The translations under genes were made by a program, and so were the position numbers. DNA of 64,000 nucleotides from Centrapalus pauciflorus (Eukaryota; Streptophyta; Magnoliopsida; Asterales; Asteraceae): NCBI GenBank assembly GCA_020465985.1, contig JAANYP010002832.1, positions 372,001 through 436,000 of the forward strand. Direction: 5' to 3'. The notes under the pieces were generated by a model. The model made no database searches, was not told the DNA's origin, and saw nothing but the letters and a program-made list of their open reading frames with translations. Shown piece by piece: positions 53,051 through 64,000 of the stretch; positions within the stretch are counted from its first letter, which is position 1; each line of letters begins with the position of its first letter.

Positions 53051-53989
53051 TTAAATAGAAACTGTAATCATTTTGCAAATCTAATTTTTAGGTAAAATTT
53101 ATTGTAATTTTAATAGATTTATACCTTTTAAAACGAGGAACCAAAAAACATTGGAAAAATAAATTTATACCCTGTGAATAAAGATAAAGTAAATAATATT
53201 TCATGTTTTATACGTTAACAAAAAAAACGTGTTTATAAAAATACTAAGTTTAAATTTATTAAAAATAAAAAATTGATGAATAACTAAATTTCTTAAATCA
53301 TTTTCCAGTTCTCCATGAAAGTTAGATTTTCATTTTGAACATTTATACATACATATATATCTTACCAAGATAATATATATTCACAATTGACGTATTGTTT
53401 TCTTACATACATCAACTTCATCTGATTTTAATCATAGAATCTCATTTGTAATTAAACGCACACAACATATAATATTCATTTTTTTTATCAAAATGACTTG
53501 ACAAGTGGTCATTTTGTAACTCACTTGGCAAATCTTTCTATGCTTACACATGTGTTATTGTTTCGGAGATAGAAATTATTAATTGTTAATACATGCTTAA
53601 CCATTTTAAATCAAGTGAAACTCGATGTATATAAAGTATCATCATAATAATCTAGCTAGCATCAGTATATCAATATAATTGTGTTGTTAATTGGAGAAAT
53701 TAAACGTAAAACTATTTAACATGATCTATTGGTCAGATCTAAAGATTTTAATTGGGTAGGAAAAAAAAAAAAAAGAATCTTATATGGCTCTCATTTAATA
53801 AATACGGTATTCTCATCTCGTAAAAAACAATAAATAAATAAATGTTTATGAGATATCCCAGGATAATGACCAGCTTTATTAGCATTTCTTTCAAGGTACA
53901 AATATACAATAATCTATGTATTTTCTTCATATATATAACCTATATATGTATACTATACTTGAATAAATTTTAAAAAAATTATCAGATTT

Positions 53990-54136
<147 letters not shown>

Positions 54137-54439
54137 TACAATAACAATAATAAATTTAAATATAGATTTTGTGAAAAGTTAAATGTTATATTAAATAAGA
54201 TTTTGATTTAATTGGAATTAAATTATATTAAATATATAGATTTGTAAAATAGACACGGACACATGTACGTTATATATGTGGGATAACATGTCGCATATCA
54301 TGTGACGACATGTGTCATAAATCTTACTTATTTATATAAATAATAATCATATTGATATCTTTCTTTGAAAAATTGTCATATATTGTTTTCACTGAATCGA
54401 CTGACATTTCAATTACATAGGATTATACAAAGTTATACG

Positions 54440-55226
54440 CAGTGCTGGTCCTATTATTTTTTAGACCCGGAGTATATACTTAAAAATGACCCTGTATATA
54501 TATAAGCAATATTCGTATAAAATAATTACAATTAAATAATATTGTTTTGTTGCACTATTGTCAATGTCATGTCTTTAAAAATGTCACAATCTGTCATTGT
54601 GAAAGGTTTCACGATGCTTCTCTGAATTTTTCCTCAATTCAAAAAACCGTAAAAAAAAATTAATAGAAACATCATATGATTATAAATTGGGTAAAATTGC
54701 ATACAATATTAAATTATATTTTTACTAGTAAATTGAAAAAAAAAAAAAGAAGTTTAAATTTTAAATGATTCATAATATAAATAGTAACATATGTGTCAAA
54801 ATAAATAACATCTCAAGAAATAAATACATATCTCATTAGTATTTTTAATAATCGTAAAATAAATAACATAAACCTGTGATAAACAAAATAAAAAAATCAA
54901 ACTCATTGAAAAACAAAAGTATGAATATTGAATTTGATTGATTGTATATTGATATAAAACAAATAGACGATAATTGTAGATGAAAATCCAAGTGATAGTG
55001 ATGAGATATAAATAAAAGATAAAAAAAATACACACAATGAGAATCGAACTCATGTCATTAGAGTTCCAATGTGAGATGACTACCAACTAAACCAACACAT
55101 TTTCTATGATTTTTATCGCGCAAAACACATATGACCTAATACTGGATTATTGGGTTATATTCACATATTAAATTTTTTTGGACCTTGGGCGGTGGCCCAG
55201 ATGGACCAGGCCCAATGTCGGCCCTG
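54440..55226. mobile_element. hAT-type non-autonomous element with tRNA-like segment
   Basis: The left end CAGTGCTGGTCCTATT faces a right end whose complement reads CAGGGCCGACATTGGGCC, imperfect hAT-like inverted termini of about 787 bp. Inside, on the minus strand at about 55025-55098, are TGGTTTAGTTGGTAG and GAGTTCGATTCTCAT, box-A- and box-B-like words of a tRNA-related sequence. No clear 8-bp duplication. The minus-strand frames of 62-96 codons are low-complexity. Confidence 0.6.
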
Positions 55227-58200
55227 CTTCTACAAGTATAGCAATATATTTCAAAGATTCATAAAACTTGAAATGCTTCGGGCTATACGCAAAGCGTGTG
55301 TTCTTTCTGGGATTAATCGTTTTGCAAACCAGGTCGGATACTCATGTTAATTCATAAAAAGGTAATCATATATCTTCTAAAGGTTTCTATTGATCAGTCT
55401 TACAACCAACATACATAGAGAAGCTAAGTTCTAAATCATAGTTAATAAACATGTGTCAATTTGATCCATCAATCTTCACTATAAATTTTATGATTCTAAT
55501 CACAAAACCATCATCATAGGAACAAAAATTAAAATCATAATTCTAGAAAATTAATGTTTCGCATTGCCCCGAAGAAAAATGTTGGATTCACAATCCCAAA
55601 AATCCGTGCGTATGATGGACTTTTAATAATTTAAATTTTGTGAATCGATCAATATGATTCTCACGGTTTTTTTAATGACGAGTTCTAACTGATAATTTCA
55701 GTGTCTTTTGGGAAGGGGCGAGTAATTGTTTTCGTGTCGATTTTATAATGTAGGTTTGTTTCCTTGAACTCTTCTAGTCGAATTCTATAAAACTTTGTTT
55801 TGAAATAGATTTTTTTTAACAACAAAAGGTAACGTATGCCTAGAGCTTCGGCATTGCCATCACCCCAAGTTAGGAGACCCACAAAATATTGTTTTGAAAT
55901 AGATGTAATTAAGTTTGTAACATTGTTGTTATATTTATTATTTTGACATGATTTTAACCATGTATGTGAGTACTAGAGTAGATTCCCAAAACTATAATTA
56001 TGATGCAATGAACCCCACAAAGAAAAATGTAAAAAAAGCAAATGATGATTGTAGCAATAATAAGAGTTATATTCGGTGAGGAGAACCTCTCCTCATTCCT
56101 TTTTTTTCTTGTTTTGGTAAATACAGACAAGTCACACCCAAAGAAGAAAAAAATGAGTCATATCCCACTTTTAAATTTAGGTAAACGGGTAGAAAGGAAA
56201 GAAACAAGAATGAGAAAAATATACATGAGAGAGAAGCATAAAATCGAATCTATATGGAAAATTACTAAAATGTAATGATTTATTTCATAGGTGTATGTAC
56301 TTGTGTTATTCTTTTAAACACTAGCTAATTGTATGATAACTTTGTGATATCTATGTTCAAAAAATAAGCATTATACCAATCATGTACACCACTATATCAT
56401 GGAAACAAGGATTTGAAGAACTTGAAACCGGGTCTGTTAAACTAATGAACTCTAGAAAATAATCAAACGCTACAAGAGCCACATGGTTTGGTTTTAGATT
56501 TTGATTTTTTTTTCTCACTTTTACAATTTTGCACCGATCCAGTTTTGTATTTTATTTTTCATTTTGGAAATCAAGAAAAAGCCTCGTATTGAATGTGGAT
56601 AATATTAAAATCAGACCAAACCGATATGGTACATGCTAGTAAGTTTCAATATTCTGTTCCGATTCAATTTAATTCTAATTAAGTTGTTGCACACTTCTAC
56701 ATAGATCGATATTTAGTGTAACACCTCAACCAAAATTCACAAACACATATATTTCATAAAATCACCACAACATGTTCCATGGATACACTACAATCCACAA
56801 GATTAAAGATTTTACAAAACAACCATAATTCTCATAATCTCTAACTAAATTTCAATACTACACCCAAATATAATCTTCATGAGATTACATAACCAAAATA
56901 TCCAACTTATTAAACTTTAATAAACTCCCTTATGGAGTACTTACCAAATAATAAAAGACTTTTTTTCACTTGTCTTCAATTCTTAGTCGATCTCCAATCT
57001 TTGTTCGAAGATTCGGTTATTCTTTCCCTTATCCAATCATGAGAAACAACTATTTACCACAAATCACACAAGGATCTCGCAACGGCCTCCATTTAATGAG
57101 ACTCGGCTCACAAGTATCTGTAATTTGACATCACCTTATCCTCCACTTAAAGGGACTCATTTCACAACGGTCATACACTGGGCTCACATCATCTCCCATT
57201 TAAGAGAATTCGATCCACATGACCCACATCTCAAACTATGATCACAATTTCTCATTCATCGACGATTCAAAACTCTCTTCACGAAGTCAAGAGAACTTGT
57301 CTATTGTCCATCATCATTCCATAATCAAATCCACATTCACATAATCACATTATTCCATCAATCTACATATGTTATGCAATATCAACAACTAACAATAAAG
57401 CAATTAAACAATAAATGCATATTACCATTACTAATCACACGTATTTCTTCTTAATGAGTCTTAACATTGGTAGGTCAAACATCAATAAACAAATTATTAA
57501 TAAAAATTAATAAGTATAATTAAGAATGATATATGATTAGTAAACTAAGGGATGTGAATGTAGATATAACAATATCCATAGCCAATATACCTTTTTAATT
57601 CATACCGTTGTCAAGACAAACAAAGTAATGGAAAAGCTTGACTAGACTTGACTCCCATTATTATAAAAGTAAAAAAAAATACTTCAATTGTAATTATAGT
57701 GGGTTTTTTTGGGATTGTCTTTTGAGTTTACTAATTCATTTACAAGCTGGTTATTTTTTAGAGGTTAAATGTTTAAAATGTGAAATCAAATCTGAAATTA
57801 AAAAGGTGATCTTAAAGTCTAAAACCTCAAATCTAAAATTACATTGAATTCTAAAATTTTAACATTGTTAATTAAATTTTAAGTTTTAAACTATTTATAT
57901 ATTATAGTTATTTAATTCATATAACTAACATATAAAATAATTAAATATTTTAATTAGTTAAATATAAATATTTTAATTAACTAAAATATATATTTCTAAT
58001 TAATTAAACTGATTTAACATTTTAATTAAATAAAATATTAATTTAAATTAAAAAGAAAACACTTCATACCTTAATTTCATACTTCAGACGAGAATTCACC
58101 TCTTAATTAGGTGGTGTTTGTTTTTTTAGATGTTCAATGTCTGAAAACTTGTTTAGATGATGAAGTTTTAGTTTTAAGAAAAATAAGATAAGTGATTATA

Positions 58201-59617
58201 AAATAAGAAAAATTGGATAGGTGATAGAAAAGTAAGAGAGAGAAAGAGATAATTATAAAAAATATAGGGTAGGTATTAGAAAAGTATAAGAGGGAGAATA
58301 TGAAAATTGGTATTTTAAAAAGTGAAATGAAAATCTATGAAATTGTTGTTAAGTAAACAAGTTTTCATTTTAATTAAAAATTGAGATAGAAATTTTGGAA
58401 ATTTTCATAATCTAAACACACTCTTAATTTAACTTCAGACTACTTTCTCCCTTTTAAAATACAAAGGATAAATCCTTAAATCTGAATTTAGACAAACAGA
58501 CTAAAGTTTAGATCTGAATTCAAACTTCTGATCATTTTGAAAGAGTTTTAATTGCAAAAAAACACATCTTGAATTATTGAATTTATAAAACATAGATAAT
58601 CATAAAACTATTTGGCAAATTAATTAATCTAAAAAATAAACTTTGATATTTATGTCTTTTTCTATCAAAACAAATAGTATTATATATATTCTAACTTGAA
58701 AAGCACCCTATTTGGTGCATCCACCCAAATAAATCAAGTGAAAACGCAACCAACCAAATGCAAAATTCTACCTAACGCATACACGAACACCCCTATGGAC
58801 AGGTATAGAATCCTCCAACCTTCCCCACCATGCCACCACCATCCCCCCCCCCCCCCCCCCCCTCTTTCTAAAAACAAGGCACAAAAAACATACACAAATT
58901 AAAAAGATTGTCAATAATATTATTGATAAGATGAGAATATACTAACTTTTCGTTATTCATGTGTGTGTAGTTGTCTATCTACTAAAACAGATAGAAGATG
59001 TATATATGCTTTAATTACATTTCATTCTCAATATATTTATTTCTTCATTTAAATAACACCTTTTTTAAATTGTTTACTCTTTTTTTTTTTTAACGGCAAA
59101 CTATCATACTCCTACTTCTAAACCTCTCACTTACATAATCATCTTGGTACCGTCAGGCCAAAGGCCCTTTGGTAAAATATAATTTATTAATATATAATAT
59201 AATTATTAAGCTGCTTCTCAAATATTAATTTATCTAATTTGTTGAAAGACATTTGAGCTCTTAGAAAATAATCAACTATATATTGAATCAAGTATAGTAA
59301 TTTTAAATAAAAATAAATCAGTTCCTTCCTCCCATAAAAAAATTGAGATTAGAAAGAAACCACTAACAAGAATTTTGATTACTCCATTACCTTTATTAAA
59401 TATTTTTATGTTATGACATTAAATTATGGAAGCTGACTTTCATAAAATTTAATGTTGTAGAATAATTAAAAATAATACATTTGTTACTCTTTTCTCTGTT
59501 AATAAATTTAGGTCATTATTCTTAAAAGATATATACGAATTAATTAGACTTGTATATTAATAAAAAGGTCGTATAGATTAATTAACGATGGACAAGAACT
59601 ACATGATATTTTATATT
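55227..59617. other. Repeat-rich intergenic region, no gene seen
   Basis: No gene supported. Degenerate direct repeats of about 50 bp occur at 57084-57240, each with CTCC(A/C)TTTAA, GAGACTCGGCTCAC or GGGACTCATTTCAC. A pure C run of about 18 lies at about 58845-58862. A hAT-like right end (GTTGCACACTTCTA) ends near 56701 without a matching left end. Confidence 0.45.
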
Positions 59618-59622
59618 TTAAT

Positions 59623-60289
59623 AAGAGTAAAGGACATTTTTGTTTTTGGTCCTTGTGGTTTGATGGTTTACCCGGATTCAGTCCTTTAACCATAATAAGG
59701 TCAAATTTCATCCCTATTTTGCTAATTTTGTGCGCTTTTAGTCCCTCGTCTGTTAAACTTAACGACACAACCGTTAAATTTGTAAGAATGACATTTTTAC
59801 CCTTTTCATTGAGACGCTTTTAGTCCCTATGGTTTTATTATTTACCCATTTATAGTCCAACATTTATTTTATTTTATTTTATTTTATCTTTATAATTATA
59901 TTATTTATAGATATACTTAATTTATTATAAAGACACTTATTTAATTTATAAATATACTTATATTTTAATATTTTATTTACATTTACAATTGTTCGTATTT
60001 TTATTTTAAAATTTAACTTTTAATTTAATTTAATATATATTTCTTTACTAATTTATTTAAAGTTCATATTCTTTATTAATTTTAATTTTTATAATATTAT
60101 TGTTAACATTTATATATGTAATTTTGTTAGTTGTGTTTGAGTAGATATAATGTCGTCGATATTTTTCTTCTCCAAAGTCACTATTTCTTCAAATATCTTT
60201 CAACCTAATCAATTATCGACACATAAGTTATATACATATGTGAATATACTTGAAGAAATAATGACATTGGAAGATACTTGAAAATATTT

Positions 60290-60341
<52 letters not shown>

Positions 60342-61334
60342 GAATATGGTTCGAGGGAGTACCATTACTTATACAGCGCATCAGAAGCTACCACCTTTAA
60401 AAAAATTTTTTAATTTATTATTTCATAAACATGTTTTAATTAACATTATGAAGATTATATGTAAATTTCACATACATTCACATCTTGTAGCTCCTAAAAA
60501 ATGATGTGAACGCACACTTACATAATTTTGCATATATGTGGTGCGTGATTTCATGCACTTAGAGTGTTCGAATTTGCGTGAAATTCACATATTATCTGTG
60601 TAATGTTAATTAAAACATGTTTGTGAAAAAAAAATTCAAAATTTTTTTTTACGAGTGATACCTTCGGGTGCGCTGTGTAGTAGGTAGTACTCACTTGAAC
60701 ATATATATATATATATATATATATCCAACACATATAATATAATTTATGTGTTGATAATTGATTAGGTTGGAAGATACTTGAAGAAATAGTGATTTTGGAA
60801 AGGAAAAATATCGACGATATTATATTTACTTAAACACAACTAACAAAATTACAAATATAAATGTCAACAATAATATTATAAAAATTAAAATTAATAAAAA
60901 AGATGAACTTTAAATAAATTAGTAAAGAAATATATATTTAAATTAAAATAAAAGTTAAATTTTAAATAAAATACGAACAATAGTAAATGTTAATAAAATA
61001 TTAAAACATAACTATATTTATAAAAAAAAATAAGTGTGTTTATAATAAATTAAGTATATCTATAAATAATATAATTATAAAGATAAAATAAAAAAATAAA
61101 TGTTGGACTATAAATGGGTAAATAATAAAACCATAGGGACTAAAAGCGTCTCAATAAAAAGGGTAAAAATGTCATTCTTACAAATTTAACGGTTGTGTCG
61201 TTAAGTTTAACGGACGAGTGACTAAAAGGGCACAAAATTAGCAAAATAGGGATGAAATTTGACCTTATTATTGTTAAAGGACTGAATCCGGGTAAACCAT
61301 CAAACCACAAGGTCCAAAAATGTCATTTACTCTT
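59623..61334. mobile_element. Large foldback element (about 620-bp arms)
   Basis: Left arm about 59623-60245 and right arm about 60725-61334 pair along their length. AAGAGTAAAGGACATTTTTG answers the complement AAGAGTAAATGACATTTTTG; TTTAGTCCCTATGGTTTTAT and GTTGTGTCGTTAAGTTTAAC also have partners. A 5-bp repeat TTAAT flanks it (59618-59622, 61335-61339). The arms have no coding frame. The loop contains CA and TA arrays and a family D MITE. Confidence 0.85.
60342..60700. mobile_element. TA-array MITE, family D, copy 4 (reverse), inside the foldback loop
   Basis: Begins GAATATGGTTCGAGGGAGTA after (CA)n(TA)n, and ends with the complement of GTTCAAGTGAGTACTACC before another TA array (60701-60724). 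It is shorter and more diverged than the other copies. It inserted into the loop of the older foldback element. Confidence 0.8.
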
Positions 61335-61339
61335 TTAAT

Positions 61340-64000
61340 AATTTTAACTGTACTTTTATATAAAAAAATGTATAGTTAAAAATGTAATGATTGTTAACTG
61401 AACTGAACAAATTAATGAGTAGTTTTGGATTGGAAGAGATAAAAGATTTATCTATAATACAAATTAAAATACAAAATCTAGTATTTTCTTAGATGAAAAT
61501 GAAATGAGTGTTTATATAGTAAAAAAAAAAAAATGGAATCTATTTAAAGGAAAAGGAGAAAAAGGATTTTATTTATTTATTTATATATTTTTAAAATTGT
61601 AAAGGGCAGAGAAGGAAAATACGGGGATAGTTTAGGTGTTCAAAAATGGTGTGATCCGTACAAGGAAAATAAACAGGAGAATCTGGAAAAAGTGAGACAG
61701 CCAATCACAAGCCGAAAACACATTTGGAGTTTATGATTTTCATATACACTGGGACCCACCCACCATCAATTTCAACTTTGAATTTTTCTACTCACTTTTA
61801 GTTTTTAGTTTTTTTCCTGGAAAATTAATTAATAAATATATTTGTTTTATATTTATAAAGGTATCGAAGTTTGACCTTTTATGTTAGCTGATGATCAGTT
61901 ATGTATGTTCTTGTTCTGTTTCAAATTAAAAACTCACAAATCTTTTATTCAATAAATAAATAAAACTAAATACATATATTCATATATGATATTTCCTTAA
62001 TTTACAAGACAATGTGCGTTCATATTTTCACAAATATAACATGGCTTCCTAATTATAAACATTATTTATGCATTTAATCATGCATTATAAAACTTTTATA
62101 ACATCATATATAAATCTTTTCATTAAACATTTGCTTTAGTGTGCATTTAGTACCATAAATTAACTTGAAACTTACAAGACAATTCACGCATTCCTCCCTT
62201 GAGGTTCTGTTAATCACCTACAGAATGTGTTACTTAATACTTATAATGCTTTTACAAACGATTTTAATTTATGTCAATAGAAAGCAAATGTAATTAACAT
62301 CCTAAATCATTCGTGAAAGGTTTCAAACCAAAGACATATAGCATTGCCACAACAACGATATAACGTTGCCTCTATGGCCACATTATCGTCCTAATTATAT
62401 CGATGCTAAACAGACAAATGAATGTAAGAAGCCTCCAAGATCACAATGACGTCCTTTTCACGCCACCAATTAGACATAATGTCGACACAAAGCTACCATG
62501 ACTATGTATGTTCACACGTGATTTAGCTTGTTCAAAACTACTAAACAAAGTCAACCATTTTGGCACATTTCTAACGATCCTTTCTCAACAAAACTATAAA
62601 TATGTAATTCATTATAAACTATATATCCAGTGGTGCACGAATGTCACTCAATTTTAATATGTCTCATTGCTTTGTATAAATTGTTTTTTTATACATAACA
62701 TAAATATACTAATAAGTAGTTCATAATAGTGTGTCATAAGATTTTAAAATTTCAAATCATATATTATCATAAATAACAACAATTATAAAGGTTTATTTAT
62801 TATATAAATTACATCTTAATATAGAAAAAACCATTCATGCATCTAGACATAAAATAGAAGTCTTTTTGTTGTTTTGCAATATAATAATGAAAAATGTGGA
62901 TCAACCCTATTATGTACATGTGAAGTTTTACTTTAAAGATAAACTGTCATTTTAAATTAAATACAAATAATTAAAGCTAACAACTTCATATAAAATTTTT
63001 AAGTTTTTCCAACATATCTTTTTATACACTTTTGCATGTATTTGTCAAATTATTCCTACAACATTACGATATTGGATCTACCATCACAATGTTCATCAAA
63101 CGAATAATCTTCATAATGATGTCACAACACTACGTACAACTACAACCGTAGATATGTGTGTGTGTGCACGCTTTTAGTCTAAGATTGAACTCATTCGAAC
63201 TTGTTTTCCTTGTTACCAAATGCATACCCAAACGACAATATAAAGCTATTAATGATTAATTAATCATGTATGCATGATATTATTCCCGGCTCTTATAATT
63301 TTAGTTTATACATTTGGTTTTTGGTTCAAAAATTATTTATCCTCTTTCGTCGTATATGTATATTTTACACTAAATATGTATTGACGGAACATCAGTGGGC
63401 CAGCCATAAAAATGTGAGTTATAATTCAATACTTTATAGACATAGGATTAACAAACTAAATATGTTTCGGATTTTGACATTGGTAAAAATTTCAAAAAGA
63501 AAACATATAAAATAATTATAATAATTTTAGCCCTTGTTTAGATTTAGAATTTAAGTTCCGTCGTTGAAAGTATGGATACAACAATGAACAATGTTTTAGT
63601 GTTGTGCGTTGAGACGGAGTGAACTATATTATAACATTCATTCGTACATTAAAATTTAAAAAATTTAAAGAATTCTAATTCTAATTTAATTTATCACACT
63701 ATGTTAAATGCATTCATATTTAAACTATATATAATTATTTTAAATATTTTATAAACTATAATAATCTTCTTGATGCAGAAGACCGGACCTTAGAATACTT
63801 GGAGGCCCATGACCACATTGGCTCACTAAAATGGTCATAACTTGGGCCTCGGGTATCCGATTTGGGCTTATAATATATCAAAACGACCGTATGGACAGGC
63901 CCGACGTGCTGGCAAACAGCCGTAGGCGGTTTGGGCCCTGCTTTTCCCCCAAAAAGGCCCCGAAGACTACTTACTTTGCATTTTTCTATTTTTCTTTCAG
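61340..64000. other. Intergenic to window end, no gene called
   Basis: AT-rich and without a supported frame. The last 230 bp (about 63775-64000) are more GC-rich (TTGGGCCTCGGG, GGTTTGGGCCCTG) and end in a pyrimidine tract plus CAG that looks like a splice acceptor. A gene or a retroelement fragment may continue past the window edge. Confidence 0.4.

Noticed and set aside
56450..56701. Possible hAT MITE ending TTGCACACTTCTA
   Set aside because: No matching left terminus and no 8-bp duplication could be found, so only the right edge was noted.

Overview
The window is nuclear DNA from a flowering plant. Every gene found has spliced, plant-type exons, the base composition is AT-rich, and the space between genes is packed with MITEs, non-autonomous Helitron-like elements and long (TA)n microsatellites. 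The proteins fit a core eudicot, perhaps an asterid, but no species can be named from what is visible. Exon coordinates were built by joining conserved protein blocks at GT/AG (once GC/AG) boundaries with consistent phase.

Six protein-coding genes are supported. In order they are: a SYT7/CLB-type synaptotagmin (+, 1355-9338, 11 exons, 516 aa); an HPR3/HPPR-type D-2-hydroxyacid dehydrogenase (+, 15868-17904, 2 exons, 321 aa); a gibberellin 20-oxidase (-, 22518-23941, 3 exons, 383 aa); a GAUT1-type galacturonosyltransferase (-, 37466-42391, 10 coding exons, 682 aa); a fructokinase with an N-terminal extension (+, 44646-46466, 7 exons, 380 aa); and a SOC1/TM3-clade MADS-box gene (-, 47024-50659, 7 exons, 217 aa). 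They are unrelated single-copy neighbours and show no sign of a metabolic cluster. The fructokinase and MADS genes converge, with about 560 bp between their stop codons. GAUT1 and the fructokinase diverge.

The rest is accessory DNA. 10775-14359 is a hAT-type MITE with a perfect 8-bp target duplication; it has been invaded by six further elements, each sitting between (TA)n arrays. These six, with relatives at 20024, 26319, 26749, 51801, 52855 and 60342, belong to families with different interiors but one shared terminal pattern. One copy outside a TA array (20024-20436) has a 10-bp near-perfect target duplication, which suggests Mutator-like ancestry. 27554-28459 is a TTA-flanked Tourist-like MITE split by a hAT MITE. 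30050-34780 is a run of Helitron-like elements. 59623-61334 is a 1.7-kb foldback element with another TA-associated MITE in its loop. A 145-bp-armed hairpin ends about 125 bp upstream of the dehydrogenase start.

The most unusual material is the TA-microsatellite-associated MITE superfamily. I found no prokaryotic operon, CRISPR array, rRNA gene, intact tRNA gene or intact transposase.
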